From the NCBI GenBank assembly GCA_029624675.1, contig JARSSP010000015.1, forward strand, positions 62,001-126,000: a DNA stretch of 64,000 nt, given 5' to 3'. Shown piece after piece: positions 33,378 to 43,184 of the stretch (positions are counted from its first letter, which is position 1; each line of letters opens with the position of its first letter). The notes under the pieces were generated by a model. It searched no databases, was not told the origin of the DNA, and was given only the letters and a program-made list of their open reading frames with translations. The stretch comes from Candidatus Contendibacter sp. (lineage in GTDB: Bacteria; Pseudomonadota; Gammaproteobacteria; Competibacterales; Competibacteraceae). Made by a program: the position numbers and the translations under genes.

Positions 33378-33450
33378 CGGCGTTCTCCTTGGCGACACTA
33401 TGCACGGCATAATATCGGGACCACAGCCGTTTGATAAAGGAACCGTTGCC

Positions 33451-34074
33451 ATGTCACTTTCCCGCGTTCTCTGGCAAGCCAACGCTGATCTGGCCCAAGC
33501 CTGCCTCGATCAACCCTTCGTGCGAGGCATCGGCGACGGCTCGCTGCCCCGCCCGCGCTTCGCTGGCTACATCGGGCAGGATGCGTTTTACCTGCAAGCC
33601 TTCGCCCGCGCCTACGTTATCGCCGCCGCCAAGGCGCCCGACTGGACCGGCTTCCGGGAATTGCACGAACTGGCGGGCGGCGTCCTTCAAGAATTGGAAC
33701 TACACGAAGGCGTGGCCACCGCCTGGGGACTGAATCTGGACCAGATAACGCCCGGCCCGACCACCCGCCGCTACACCGATTTTCTGCTCGCCACCGCCTG
33801 GGGCCAGGAAACCGGCGTCACGGTCGCGGCCATGACGCCGTGCATGAGGCTGTACGCCTGGATCGGCCAGCAATTGGCCGGCCGGCAACGAGGGTCGCAC
33901 CCTTACAGCGACTGGGTTCAGGCTTACGGCAGCGCCGATTTCGAGCAACTGGCCGCGCGGCTGGAACGACTGCTGGATCGCTACGCGCCGGACAATCCCA
34001 CCATCGCCGACGCCTACCGCTACGCCATGTACTGCGAGCGCGATTTCTTTCAAGCGGCTTGGGATGCGGTCTGA
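33451..34074 (+). CDS. TenA/THI-4 family aminopyrimidine aminohydrolase-like protein
   Basis: The 207-residue product is an all-helical TenA family protein: FVRGIGDGSLPRPRFAGYIGQDAFYLQAFARAY at the start, ELELHEG, a central MTPCMRLYAWIGQQLA and a C-terminal YCERDFFQAAWDAV. The Glu in CERDF matches the conserved active-site glutamate. Family members hydrolyse thiamin breakdown products to salvage the pyrimidine. AAGGAACCGTTGCC precedes the ATG. No other thiamin gene or TPP riboswitch is nearby, so it stands alone between two defence groups. Confidence 0.88.
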   Translation: MSLSRVLWQANADLAQACLDQPFVRGIGDGSLPRPRFAGYIGQDAFYLQAFARAYVIAAAKAPDWTGFRELHELAGGVLQELELHEGVATAWGLNLDQITPGPTTRRYTDFLLATAWGQETGVTVAAMTPCMRLYAWIGQQLAGRQRGSHPYSDWVQAYGSADFEQLAARLERLLDRYAPDNPTIADAYRYAMYCERDFFQAAWDAV

Positions 34075-34087
34075 TAAACCACACACC

Positions 34088-34124
34088 CCCCCTCGCCCGC
34101 TGGGAGAGGGGCCGGGTGTAAGGG
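34088..34124. repeat. REP-like palindromic element after tenA
   Basis: CCCTCGCCCGCTGGGAGAGG followed by GGCCGGGTGTAAGGG closely matches the elements at 12.8, 37.5 and 50.7 kb. It lies between the convergent ends of tenA and the PIN gene and may act as a transcript end. Confidence 0.65.
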
Positions 34125-34151
34125 CTGTCTTCTGCTTCGCCTTGATCCGCT

Positions 34152-34565
34152 TCAATCGCGCAACATGCACGAGAAGCCCTCTTGCGCGAAGTGGGCATCG
34201 TTCGTCAGCACATCGTTCAGTCCTTCTCGACGCATCACCTCCATCGAGATGCAGTCGGTCAGGCTGTAACCTTTGTCCGGGCGTGATCGGTAGAGGCGAC
34301 AACCGAAGAGAAAACCCTCGCGGGTTTGCGGGACGACCACGATGTTCCGGTCGGCGTGCATCCGCTCCACCAGGAGGGCAGCCGCCCTACGAAGGAAATG
34401 CCCGCGCCCGGCAAAATAATTAAGAAATTCGGTCAGCACCTCGTCGGTTGTCACGATCCGGGCCGAACTCAAATTCTTGCTAGCGGTGACGACACGATCA
34501 TGCGCCTCGTCGTTCGGATTGAGCAAGGCGATCCAATAGAAGGTATCGGCAAAGACGATCTGCAT
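34152..34565 (-). CDS. PIN-domain ribonuclease toxin (VapC-like)
   Basis: The 137-residue product starts IVFADTFYWIALLNPND, the PIN first-acidic motif (Asp7). It continues VTTDEVLTEFLNYF (second acidic), YSLTDCISMEVMRREG (third) and VLTNDAHFAQEGFSCML at the end. VapC-like toxins cut tRNA or other RNAs. One base separates it from the preceding DUF104-type antitoxin gene on the same strand, giving a standard antitoxin-toxin order. Confidence 0.87.
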   Translation of the reverse strand: MQIVFADTFYWIALLNPNDEAHDRVVTASKNLSSARIVTTDEVLTEFLNYFAGRGHFLRRAAALLVERMHADRNIVVVPQTREGFLFGCRLYRSRPDKGYSLTDCISMEVMRREGLNDVLTNDAHFAQEGFSCMLRD

Positions 34566-34566
34566 T

Positions 34567-34827
34567 TCAAGGCCGTTTAGCGGCGCCGTAAAGGTAGTGA
34601 TCGTGCTGCGCGGCGCCGTCGGTGGGGAGGACGCTCAGTGCGTCATGGGGGATATCGCGAACCAGTTCCGCCGCAAATTCCCAGATGGGCCGATCCGCGT
34701 CGGCGCGCGGCCGCGTTTCGTCGGACGTTTCCAGCAGCAAGGTCACTTCTTGGTGCTCGGCAAGTTGGACAGGCTCCAACGGACGAAACACGCCGCCTTC
34801 GTAGATGGCTTTAAGGTGCTGGGTCAT
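34567..34827 (-). CDS. AF2212-like (DUF104) antitoxin
   Basis: The 86-residue product begins MTQHLKAIYEGGVFRPLEPVQLAEHQEVTLLLE, the signature of the AF2212/DUF104 antitoxin family, followed by an acidic and variable tail that would contact the toxin. It precedes the PIN toxin by one base. The pair lies between tenA and pgeF at the edge of the first restriction block. Confidence 0.87.
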   Translation of the reverse strand: MTQHLKAIYEGGVFRPLEPVQLAEHQEVTLLLETSDETRPRADADRPIWEFAAELVRDIPHDALSVLPTDGAAQHDHYLYGAAKRP

Positions 34828-34872
34828 GGCGAAATCGGGTCTTGCTTGGAGGATATCCGAATCATAGGTTCC

Positions 34873-35619
34873 CTATCCTAGCCAAATCAACGTCGCCATC
34901 CGCCCGATGCGATTCTCGCGGCGGTAGGAAAAAAACCGTTCCGGTTCACTGAACGTGCAAAATCCTCCGCCGTAAACCGCCGACACATCTAAGCCCCGCA
35001 ACTGCCGCCGCGCCAACTCATAAATGTCCGCCAGCCAGCGACCCGCCGGCGAGGGCCGAAAACAAGCGACATTGCCGGCATCCAGCGCCAGAAATGCCGC
35101 GCGCACTTCCTCCCCGACCTCGAAGACATCGGGACCAATCGCCGGCCCCAGCCAGGCCAGCAATTCCGTCGGTGGCGTATCCATCCGCGCCACGGTCGCG
35201 GCGATCACCCCATCGGCCAGCCCGCGCCAGCCAGCATGAGCGGCGGCCACCACCGTCCCGGCGCGGTCGCACAGCAATACCGGCAAACAGTCGGCGGTCA
35301 TCACCACGCAGGGCCGGCCTGCTTCGCGGGTCCACGCCGCATCGGCGAGGACTGGCTCGCGAACCGTCTCGGCGGGCACCACTCGATGACCGTGAACCTG
35401 TTGTAACCAAGCCGGCTCAGCGGGATAGCCGGCCGCCGCCGCCAACCGCCGCCGGTTCTCCGCGACGCGGGCCGGATCGTCGCCGACGTGATCGGCCAAA
35501 TTCAGGCTGGCGTAGGGCGGCGGACTGATTCCGCCGTGCCGGGTCGTGCTGATGGCGCGCACTCGAACGGGCGCGGGCCAGTTGGGGAAAATCAAGTGTT
35601 CGGTTCGCAGTTCATTCAT
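34873..35619 (-). CDS. pgeF: Peptidoglycan editing factor PgeF (YfiH, laccase-domain)
   Basis: The 248-residue product carries the family motifs ASLNLADHVGDD, WLQQVHGHRV, VMTADCLPVLL, AAHAGWRGLADGV and WLGPAIGPDVFEVG, which place the metal-binding His and Cys. PgeF removes wrongly built UDP-MurNAc peptide precursors, and the same fold acts on purine nucleosides. The start lies one base after the rluD stop, an operon order shared with E. coli (rluD-yfiH). Confidence 0.92.
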   Translation of the reverse strand: MNELRTEHLIFPNWPAPVRVRAISTTRHGGISPPPYASLNLADHVGDDPARVAENRRRLAAAAGYPAEPAWLQQVHGHRVVPAETVREPVLADAAWTREAGRPCVVMTADCLPVLLCDRAGTVVAAAHAGWRGLADGVIAATVARMDTPPTELLAWLGPAIGPDVFEVGEEVRAAFLALDAGNVACFRPSPAGRWLADIYELARRQLRGLDVSAVYGGGFCTFSEPERFFSYRRENRIGRMATLIWLG

Positions 35620-35620
35620 G

Positions 35621-36574
35621 TCACCGGTCCGCGTCTTCGCTCAATACCGCCAGCAGTTCCGCCAGATCGGCGGGGATTTCCGCTCGCCATTCCAGCCGCT
35701 CCCCGGTCACGGGATGGATCAAAGCCAACCGCTCGGCGTGCAACGCCTGCCGCCGAAAATTCTGAATGATCTCGATGCAGCGCGGCGACGCTTGCAGCGG
35801 CAATCGCGGCCGTCCCCCGTACACCGGATCGCCCAGCAACGGAAACCGGATATGCGCCATGTGGACCCGAATCTGATGGGTGCGGCCGGTTTCCAGCTTG
35901 ACCCGCAACAAGGCATGGGCGCGAAACCGGCGCATCACCCGATAATGCGTCACCGCCGGCTTGCCGCCGGGCGTGACCGCCATCCGTTGCCGATCCACCG
36001 GATGGCGGCCGACGGGCGCGTCCACCGTGCCGCCGGCCACCGGCACGCCGTTGACCACCGCCAGATACTCCCGTTCGATGCGCCGCGCCTGCAACTGTTC
36101 GACCAGCGCGGTATGCGCCCGCAGGCTGCGCGCGACCACCAGCAGGCCGGTGGTGTCCTTGTCCAGCCGATGCACCAGTCCGGCACGGGGCAGGGTCGCC
36201 AATTCCGGCGCATGGTGCAGCAGCGCGTTGACCAGGGTACCGTCCCGATTGCCGGCGGCGGGATGCGCCACCAGTCCGGCCGGCTTGTCGAGAACCAGCA
36301 GATCGGCGTCCTCGTGGCGGATGTCCAGCGGAATGTCTTGGGCAGTCGCGGCGGTTTCCGTCTCCAAAACCAGTTCGCCGCTGACCGTTTCGCCGCCGGC
36401 GACCGCATCGCGCGACCGCCAAACGCAGCCATTCACTCGCAACTGGCCGGTCTTCAGCCATTGTTGCAAGCGACTGCGGGAATAGGCCGGCAACAACTCC
36501 GCCAGCGCCTGATCAAGCCGCATCCCGGCATGATCGACGGGTATTCGACAGTCAATCCGTTCGGTCGGCGGCAT
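35621..36574 (-). CDS. rluD: 23S rRNA pseudouridine synthase RluD
   Basis: The 317-residue product has an N-terminal S4 domain (GMRLDQALAELLPAYSRSRLQQWLKTGQLRVNG) and the RluA-type catalytic domain, with GLVHRLDKDTTGLLVVA carrying the catalytic Asp. GRTHQIRVHMAHIRFPLLGD follows. RluD makes pseudouridines 1911, 1915 and 1917 in helix 69 of 23S rRNA. The ATG at 36574 gives the same distance to RLDQALAE as in E. coli; upstream ATGs reach to 36616. Divergent bamD and downstream pgeF match the E. coli neighbourhood. Confidence 0.92.
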   Translation of the reverse strand: MPPTERIDCRIPVDHAGMRLDQALAELLPAYSRSRLQQWLKTGQLRVNGCVWRSRDAVAGGETVSGELVLETETAATAQDIPLDIRHEDADLLVLDKPAGLVAHPAAGNRDGTLVNALLHHAPELATLPRAGLVHRLDKDTTGLLVVARSLRAHTALVEQLQARRIEREYLAVVNGVPVAGGTVDAPVGRHPVDRQRMAVTPGGKPAVTHYRVMRRFRAHALLRVKLETGRTHQIRVHMAHIRFPLLGDPVYGGRPRLPLQASPRCIEIIQNFRRQALHAERLALIHPVTGERLEWRAEIPADLAELLAVLSEDADR

Positions 36575-36644
36575 GGTGGCTTTTACCATCTCCGGGTTTA
36601 TACTGGAATTCATCACTCATTCTACTCGCGACCATCGCCGTCCC

Positions 36645-37448
36645 ATGTCCTTATCCATGCGCCGCCTATTAAAACTGTTCTTCACTGGCCCGTTCCTGGT
36701 CGCCTTGCTGGTCGGCTGCTCGCTGCTGCCGGAGCAAATCGACGAAACCAAGGGCTGGTCGGCCCAGCGCCTTTACAGCGAGGCCAAAAGCGCCATCAGC
36801 GATGGCAATTACAAGACCGCCCTCCAATATCTGGACAAGATTCAAGCCCGCTATCCGTTCGGCCGCTACGCCCAGCAGGCCCAACTGGACACGATCTATG
36901 TCCAGTACAAGGATAATGAGCCGGACGCCGCCCTGGCCGCCGCTGATCGCTTCATCAAGGCCAATCCACGGCATCCTTACGTGGACTACGCCTACTACAT
37001 GAAGGGACTGGTGAATTTCGAACGCAGCAACACGATCATCGACCGGCTGGCGCCCAACGACCGCTCCAAGACCGACACCGCGACCGCTCGGCAATCCTAT
37101 AACGACTTTTCCGAGCTGACGCGGAAATTCCCCAACAGCAAATACGCCGAGGACGCCCGCCAACGAATGCTGTTCCTGCACAACAGCCTGGCGGCCTACG
37201 AGGTCAACGTCGCCGACTTCTATATGCGGCGCGGCGCTTACGTCGCGGCCGCCAATCGCGCCAAATACGTGCTGGAAACCTACGCCCGTACCCCGGCGGT
37301 GGAAGACGCGCTCGGCATCATGACCGAGGCTTACGTCAAGATGGGAATGCCGCGACTGGCCGCCGACAGTCTGCGGGTGTTGGAACGCAACTATCCGCAA
37401 TCCCCGGAGTTGCCCAAGCTGAGCGCGCTGGTCAAGAGCGCTGGTTGA
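36645..37448 (+). CDS. bamD: Outer membrane assembly lipoprotein BamD
   Basis: The 267-residue product has a lipoprotein signal with lipobox LLVGC (Cys25) and five TPR-like repeats, including YSEAKSAISDGNYKTALQYLDKIQARYPFGRYAQQAQLD, NPRHPYVDYAYYMKGLVNFER and ARQRMLFLHNSLAAYEVNVADFYMRRGAYVAAANRAKYVLE. BamD is the essential lipoprotein of the BAM complex that inserts beta-barrel proteins. A second ATG at 36657 is an alternative start. It is divergent from rluD. Confidence 0.94.
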   Translation: MSLSMRRLLKLFFTGPFLVALLVGCSLLPEQIDETKGWSAQRLYSEAKSAISDGNYKTALQYLDKIQARYPFGRYAQQAQLDTIYVQYKDNEPDAALAAADRFIKANPRHPYVDYAYYMKGLVNFERSNTIIDRLAPNDRSKTDTATARQSYNDFSELTRKFPNSKYAEDARQRMLFLHNSLAAYEVNVADFYMRRGAYVAAANRAKYVLETYARTPAVEDALGIMTEAYVKMGMPRLAADSLRVLERNYPQSPELPKLSALVKSAG

Positions 37449-37460
37449 ACCGTCCACCGC

Positions 37461-37503
37461 CCCCTCACCCCCGACCCCTCTCCCGCAAGGAGAGGGGAGT
37501 TTT
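37461..37503. terminator. REP-like palindrome with T tail after bamD
   Basis: CCCCTCTCC (37475-37483) and GGAGAGGGG (37489-37497) form a perfect 9-bp stem with loop CGCAA, followed by AGTTTT. It lies between bamD and the nitroreductase gene and belongs to the same family as the elements at 34.1 and 50.7 kb. Confidence 0.65.
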
Positions 37504-37531
37504 CCCCGCTCGATCATCCGAGGGCCGAGTC

Positions 37532-38053
37532 ATGTGGGATTTTTTTGAAACTGTCCGTCATCGCCATTCCATCCGCAAATACCAGCCGGACATGCTGGTT
37601 GAGACCGAAAAGCTGCACGCCATTCTCGAAATGGCCTGCGCGGCGCCGTCGGCGGGCGACTTGCAATCCTATCGCATCCTCGTGGTGCGCGACCTGGCCG
37701 AACGCCAGGCGCTGGTCCACGCCGCCCACCACCAAACCTTTATCGCCGAGGCGCCGGTGTGTCTGGCGTTCTGCGCCGATCCGGCCCGTTCGGCCACCGC
37801 GTTCGGCGAGCGCGGCGCCAGCCTGTACGCCGTGCAGGACGCCACCATCGCCGCCGCCTATGCCCAACTGGCCATCGTCGCCGCCGGCATGGGCTCCACC
37901 TGGGTCGGTTACTTTGACGAAGATCGGGTGCGCGCGGTGCTCGGCCTGGAACCGGGCCTGATTCCCATCGCGCTCATGAGTTTGGGCTACCCGGCGGAAT
38001 TGCCCGCGCCCAGTTCACGCCGACGGCTGAGCGAGGTCGTGACGTGGCGGTGA
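37532..38053 (+). CDS. Nitroreductase family protein
   Basis: The 173-residue product has the FMN-binding nitroreductase pattern: VRHRHSIRKYQPD, LEMACAAPSAGDLQSYRILVV, ASLYAVQDATIAAAYAQLAIVAAGMGSTWVGYFDE and a C-terminal IPIALMSLGYPAE. It would use NAD(P)H and FMN to reduce nitro, quinone or similar compounds; the physiological substrate is unknown. It starts 31 bp after the palindrome behind bamD and lies 68 bp before cysK on the same strand. Confidence 0.88.
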   Translation: MWDFFETVRHRHSIRKYQPDMLVETEKLHAILEMACAAPSAGDLQSYRILVVRDLAERQALVHAAHHQTFIAEAPVCLAFCADPARSATAFGERGASLYAVQDATIAAAYAQLAIVAAGMGSTWVGYFDEDRVRAVLGLEPGLIPIALMSLGYPAELPAPSSRRRLSEVVTWR

Positions 38054-38121
38054 ATCCCTGGCCGCGTCATGCCGACCGACGTTTCAATCCAACCATCTCT
38101 ACAAGACGCTGAGGACGCACG

Positions 38122-39039
38122 ATGAAGGCGAACCATATTTTGGAGACGATTGGTAGCACTCCCATAGTCCGCATCAACCGGCTGTTCGCCGACCGCAAGG
38201 TCGAGGTCTGGATGAAGCTGGAACGGGCTAATCCCGGCGGCAGCATCAAGGATCGTATCGGTCTGTCGATGATCGAGGACGCCGAACGGCGCGGCCTGCT
38301 CAAATCCGATAGCGTGATCGTCGAACCGACCTCGGGCAATACGGGCATTGGCTTGGCCATGGTGGCGGCGGTCAAGGGTTACCGGCTGATCCTGACCATG
38401 CCGGAGTCCATGTCGCTGGAGCGGCGGCGCTATCTGGCGGCATTGGGCGCGGAGCTGGTGCTCACGCCCAAGGAAAAGGGAATGCCCGGCGCCATCGAAA
38501 GAGCCCAGGAACTGTTGCGGGAAATTCCTGGCGCCTGGATGCCGCAGCAGTTCGAAAATCCGGCCAACGTCGAAATCCACCGCCGCACCACCGCCCAGGA
38601 AATCCTCGGCGATTTTCCCGACGGGCTGGATTATCTGATCACCGGCGTCGGCACGGGCGGCCACATCACCGGCTGCGCCGAGGTGTTGAAGGAAAAATTC
38701 CCGCATCTCAAAGTATTCGCGGTCGAACCGACCGCCTCGCCGGTGCTGAGCGGCGGCCAGCGCGGTCCCCATCCCATTCAGGGGATCGGCGCCGGGTTCG
38801 TGCCCAAGGTGTTGAACACGGCCATCCTGGATGGCATCACGCAGGTTGCCCATGAGGATGCGTTCAAATTCGCGGTGCGGTGCGTCAAGGAGGAAGGCAT
38901 TTTCATCGGCATTTCCTCCGGCGCGTCGCTGGCGGCGGTGGCTCAAAAACTGCCGGACATCCCCGACGGCAGCCGTATATTGACCTTCTGCTACGACACC
39001 GGCGAACGCTACCTGTCGGTGGCCGGGCTGTTTGAATAG
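38122..39039 (+). CDS. cysK: Cysteine synthase (O-acetylserine sulfhydrylase)
   Basis: The 305-residue product has the PLP lysine in NPGGSIKDR (Lys43), the substrate loop [12 protein letters not shown], the phosphate-binding [10 protein letters not shown] and C-terminal [10 protein letters not shown]. It makes L-cysteine from O-acetylserine and sulfide. The length and the sequence around the active site favour CysK over CysM. The gene is followed by a long inverted repeat and a convergent DUF2505 gene. Confidence 0.92.
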   Translation: MKANHILETIGSTPIVRINRLFADRKVEVWMKLERANPGGSIKDRIGLSMIEDAERRGLLKSDSVIVEPTSGNTGIGLAMVAAVKGYRLILTMPESMSLERRRYLAALGAELVLTPKEKGMPGAIERAQELLREIPGAWMPQQFENPANVEIHRRTTAQEILGDFPDGLDYLITGVGTGGHITGCAEVLKEKFPHLKVFAVEPTASPVLSGGQRGPHPIQGIGAGFVPKVLNTAILDGITQVAHEDAFKFAVRCVKEEGIFIGISSGASLAAVAQKLPDIPDGSRILTFCYDTGERYLSVAGLFE

Positions 39040-39066
39040 GGAATTAGGGAACGGCAGGCGGAGAGT

Positions 39067-39113
39067 GGGCAATGCCCTCACTAGACATCTTAAGGTGTCG
39101 CCGGGCATTGTCC
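39067..39113. terminator. Nested inverted repeat between convergent genes
   Basis: GGGCAATGCCC (39067-39077) pairs with GGGCATTGTCC (39103-39113) as an outer stem with one mismatch. GACATC-TTAA-GGTGTC (39084-39099) forms an inner stem. It lies between the stops of cysK and the DUF2505 gene and could end both transcripts, though no T run is present. Confidence 0.5.
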
Positions 39114-39129
39114 ACGGATCGCGGGAGGA

Positions 39130-39621
39130 TCACCCCTTGGCCAGATGGGCGCGAATGAATTCATATTCCGCCTGGGTGCTCTTTTCGGCGTCGCTCCCCA
39201 CGAAATCAGCCAGCTTGCCGCCGATCAGCGGAATCCCGCAGTTGACTTCCAGTTTCACGTCGTTGACGCAACCCCCGTCCTGGGCCCGCAACTCCATGAC
39301 ACCCTTGACGGTGACCGGCACGCCCGCGATATCGACCGCGAACTGGCAACGATAGGGACCTCCGGCCTTTCCCTCCCAGGTTTCGCTCTGGACAATCGTG
39401 TTCCAGGGATTGAGGAACTTCTTCAGCAGCGCCGGCACATCGGCGGGCACTTCCCGCTTGATCTTGACGCTATAGCGGCCCTCGCTCCCGGCGCATTCCA
39501 ACACCTCCACGTTGCGCGCCCCGATGCCCTCATATTTGACCTTCATGAAATCGGGGTCGTGAAACAAGCCGAAAACCGTATCCACATCCTTGGTATACTG
39601 ATGCAATACTTTGATCTTCAT
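39130..39621 (-). CDS. DUF2505 family SRPBCC-like protein
   Basis: The 163-residue product begins MKIKVLHQYTKDVDTVFGLFHDPDFMKVKYEGIGARNVEVLE and continues in the alternating strand pattern of DUF2505, a START-like ligand-binding fold. Family members are found in proteobacteria and actinobacteria, with no known ligand. GAGGAGAATCC precedes the ATG. The 227 bp upstream, up to hemW, hold no recognisable gene. Confidence 0.8.
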   Translation of the reverse strand: MKIKVLHQYTKDVDTVFGLFHDPDFMKVKYEGIGARNVEVLECAGSEGRYSVKIKREVPADVPALLKKFLNPWNTIVQSETWEGKAGGPYRCQFAVDIAGVPVTVKGVMELRAQDGGCVNDVKLEVNCGIPLIGGKLADFVGSDAEKSTQAEYEFIRAHLAKG

Positions 39622-39848
39622 GGATTCTCCTCGACAAAGGGTGAACTGGAAGCTATAAGAAAATCAACCGACCGATTGTGGGGACGGGCATGACCGCGAT
39701 GGCCGCAACGCCGCACGGACCAGCCCGATCCTCAACCGGGTTACCTTAAAAATAGCGGATCCTTGACCGCTTCCTCGCCGGCGAGCATACCGACAGCCAC
39801 GCCGATCCGCTGGCACGTTTTAGCGATTCGCGTGTCCGCCGTCGTGTT

Positions 39849-41003
39849 CTATTCCGGCATGAACTCCTGCAACAGATCGTTCAGAAACCGCAACCCCAGT
39901 TCCGTTGGCCGCAACCGGTCGCCGTCCATCGCCATCAGCCCCCGTTCCCGCGCCCGACTCAGTCCCGGTTCGAGCGCCGCCACAGCCAGGCCAGTCCGCT
40001 CGGTAAACAACTCGGTCGGGACGCCTTCGACCAACCGCAGCGCGTTCATCAAAAACTCCACCGGCAGATCGGTCTCGCGAATTGGCGCGTCGCCGCCGAT
40101 GCGGGCTGGCGTTCCCGCCGACGCCAGGTAATCGCGCGGGTGCTTGCGCTTCCACAGCCGATGAATTCGCCCGGTGGCGGAGTCGGTGAGCTTGCCGTGC
40201 GCGCCGGCGCCGATGCCGAGATAGTCGCCAAACTCCCAGTAGTTCAGGTTGTGCCGACAGCGCCAACCCGTCTGGGCGTAGGCCGATACCTCGTACCGCT
40301 CGTAGCCATGCCGCGCCAGTTCCGCCTGGACGCGCTGTTGAATGATGTCGGTCGTCTCGTCGTCCGGCAGGGTGGGCGGCGATTGGTGAAACGCCGTGTT
40401 CGGTTCGATGGTGAGCTGGTAATGGGAAAGGTGCGCCGGTTGCAGGGCCACGGCGGCGGCGATGTCGGCCAGCGCCCGCGCGACCGTCTGCCCCGGCAGG
40501 CCGAACATCAGGTCCAGATTGAAATTGTCCAATCCAGCGGCGCGGGCGGCCTCGGCGGCGGCGAACGCCGCGCGGCGGTCGTGAATCCGCCCCAGCCGTC
40601 GTAACTGCTCATCGTCGAAGCTCTGCGCGCCGATCGAAAGCCGATTGACGCCAGCGGCCCGGAATTCGGCGAATTTTCCCCGCTCCACCGCGCCCGGATT
40701 GGCCTCCAGGGTGAATTCCGCATCCGGGCGCAGCGACAACCGGGCGCGCAGACCTGTCACCAGACGCTCTAGCGCCTCGGGAGAAAACAGGCTGGGCGTG
40801 CCCCCGCCGACGAACACGCTTTCGACGCTCCGTGCTCCAGCGCAAGGCAAATCCTGCTCCAAATCCATCAGCAACGCATCCACATAGACCGATTCGGGGA
40901 TCGAACCGCGCGCTTCGTGGGAATTGAAGTCGCAATAAGGACACTTGCGAACACACCAGGGAAAGTGGACGTACAGGGCCAGCGGGACCGAGCGGATCTT
41001 CAT
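39849..41003 (-). CDS. hemW: Radical SAM haem chaperone HemW
   Basis: The 384-residue product starts VPLALYVHFPWCVRKCPYCDFNSH, with the CxxxCxxC cluster motif preceded by the HemW-specific lead. ESVFVGGGTPSLFSPE, RLSIGAQSFDDEQLRRLGRIHD, NLDLMFGLPGQT and GAGAHGKL follow, as in HemW rather than the oxidase HemN. It binds haem and delivers it to target proteins. The ATG at 41003 aligns with known HemW starts; ATG at 41042 is possible. In many gammaproteobacteria hemW lies next to rdgB, as here with one gene between. Confidence 0.9.
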   Translation of the reverse strand: MKIRSVPLALYVHFPWCVRKCPYCDFNSHEARGSIPESVYVDALLMDLEQDLPCAGARSVESVFVGGGTPSLFSPEALERLVTGLRARLSLRPDAEFTLEANPGAVERGKFAEFRAAGVNRLSIGAQSFDDEQLRRLGRIHDRRAAFAAAEAARAAGLDNFNLDLMFGLPGQTVARALADIAAAVALQPAHLSHYQLTIEPNTAFHQSPPTLPDDETTDIIQQRVQAELARHGYERYEVSAYAQTGWRCRHNLNYWEFGDYLGIGAGAHGKLTDSATGRIHRLWKRKHPRDYLASAGTPARIGGDAPIRETDLPVEFLMNALRLVEGVPTELFTERTGLAVAALEPGLSRARERGLMAMDGDRLRPTELGLRFLNDLLQEFMPE

Positions 41004-41256
41004 GAACCTGTGCACCATGACGTTCCGAGCTGGGCGACTCATGGGCCTCAAGCTCTCGACTTGGCTGGAAATCAGGAACAAACATTATACATCAATGGGT
41101 TGAATTCACTTGTAGCGCCGACTAGGCGAAATCCATGGGGATGTTCAAGCAACCGTAAAAATTATCCGGCTAGTGCGAATCAACCTAAAAAACTTCGACT
41201 ATCATTTAAACAATAGCCCTGACAGTCGTCGAAACAGTTTGTGGGGGATAGAAAAC

Positions 41257-41844
41257 ATGCTTCAAAATCAAATTCCCATCAAAACCACCAAGGGGTTACA
41301 AGAAGTCGGAAGCCGGACGCATGGGCTGTCACCCGCAATGCGCCGAATCCTGATCATGGTCAACGGCCATGCAACGGTGGCGGAGCTGGTTAAAAAACTG
41401 ACCGGATTCGGCGAGATCGAGTCGATATTAGCCCAATTGGAAATTGATGGCTTTATTGCGCCCAACCCAGCTTTCAACCCACCGCCCGAAACATCCCAGC
41501 GCCTGATCCCCGAAACCTCCAAACGGCCCGTCGAAACCTCCAAACGGCCCGTCGAAACCTCGCAGCGGCTTACCACCGCCGCTCCGCCACTCCACGGCCC
41601 TCAACCGGAATTCAACATGGAAAAGGCCAAGGGGTTTATCCGCTTCGTTCTGTTGGGCGCCATGGGGCCCAGCGCCGAGCGTCGAATCAATCGCATCGAG
41701 GCGACCACCACGCCCGAGGAATTGCGCGTCGAGCTTGACGCCATTCACGATATGCTGCCCAAGGTGCTTTCCAAGAAAGATGCCCAGCAAGCCTGGCACC
41801 AATTGGAGCCGATCATGGTTTCGCTTCAGACGTCGTCACCCTGA
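41257..41844 (+). CDS. Uncharacterised two-part protein with ETSKRPV repeats
   Basis: The 195-residue product is not assigned to a family. Residues 1-75 look like a small helical, winged-helix-type module (HGLSPAMRRILIMVNGHATVAELVKKL, then IESILAQLEIDGFI). A Pro/Thr/Ser-rich linker with PETSQRL/PETSKRPV/VETSKRPV repeats follows. A helical C-terminal part (MEKAKGFIRFVLLGAMGPSAERRINRIE) ends the protein. The first module resembles those in bacterial response-regulator-like proteins of unknown role. The ATG follows GGGGGATAGAAAAC. It is convergent with rdgB, 10 bp apart. Confidence 0.65.
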   Translation: MLQNQIPIKTTKGLQEVGSRTHGLSPAMRRILIMVNGHATVAELVKKLTGFGEIESILAQLEIDGFIAPNPAFNPPPETSQRLIPETSKRPVETSKRPVETSQRLTTAAPPLHGPQPEFNMEKAKGFIRFVLLGAMGPSAERRINRIEATTTPEELRVELDAIHDMLPKVLSKKDAQQAWHQLEPIMVSLQTSSP

Positions 41845-41854
41845 CTATTTTCTT

Positions 41855-42457
41855 TCACCAGACGGCGGCATCCCACAACCGCTGACCCAAAAGCGTAAGC
41901 GCCCGACCACGGTGGCTCAGGCGGTTTTTATCGGCGGGGTCCATCTCGGCGGCGGTTCGTTGGACGCCGGGCACGAAGAAAATCGGGTCATAGCCAAAAC
42001 CGTTCGCGCCGCGCGGTTCGGCCAGAATGACCCCCTCCCAGCTTCCCTGGCAGATCAGCGGCGTCGGATCGGCGGGGTGACGCAACCACGCCAGCACGCA
42101 GACGAAGCGGGCGGTGCGTCGTTTCAGCGGAACCTCGCGCAGTTCGACCAGCAGTTTATCGATATTGGCCCGGTCGTCGGCATTGGGGCCAGCGTAACGG
42201 GCGGAACGAATGCCCGGCGCGCCGCCCAGCGCGTCCACCACCAGCCCGGAATCGTCGGCCAGGGCGGGCAATCCGGTATGTAACGCGGCATTGCGGGCCT
42301 TGAGCAGCGCGTTCTCGATAAAGGTCAGCCCGGTCTCGTCCGCTTCCGGAACGTTGAAAGCGGACTGCGGCATGATTTCCAATTCAAGTTCCGCCAGCAC
42401 GGCGGCGAATTCTCGAAGCTTACCGGCGTTGCCAGTCGCCAACACGATCTTGCGCAC
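41855..42457 (-). CDS. rdgB: dITP/XTP pyrophosphatase RdgB (HAM1)
   Basis: The 200-residue product has the Ham1 motifs [63 protein letters not shown] and LSHRGRAL. It hydrolyses non-canonical purine triphosphates (dITP, XTP) to monophosphates, keeping them out of DNA. It begins four bases after the rph stop, so both form an operon. Confidence 0.94.
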   Translation of the reverse strand: MRKIVLATGNAGKLREFAAVLAELELEIMPQSAFNVPEADETGLTFIENALLKARNAALHTGLPALADDSGLVVDALGGAPGIRSARYAGPNADDRANIDKLLVELREVPLKRRTARFVCVLAWLRHPADPTPLICQGSWEGVILAEPRGANGFGYDPIFFVPGVQRTAAEMDPADKNRLSHRGRALTLLGQRLWDAAVW

Positions 42458-42461
42458 GGTC

Positions 42462-43184
<723 letters not shown>

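Noticed and set aside
33378-33450. TPP riboswitch upstream of tenA
   Set aside because: The gap is only 73 bp and contains no CTGAGA or ACCTGA-type conserved core.
39741-39848. Minus-strand frame continuing after the hemW stop (RIAKTCQRIGVAVGMLAGEE)
   Set aside because: It begins only behind the hemW TAG, has no start with a ribosome binding site, and HemW proteins normally end near the TAG; likely chance.
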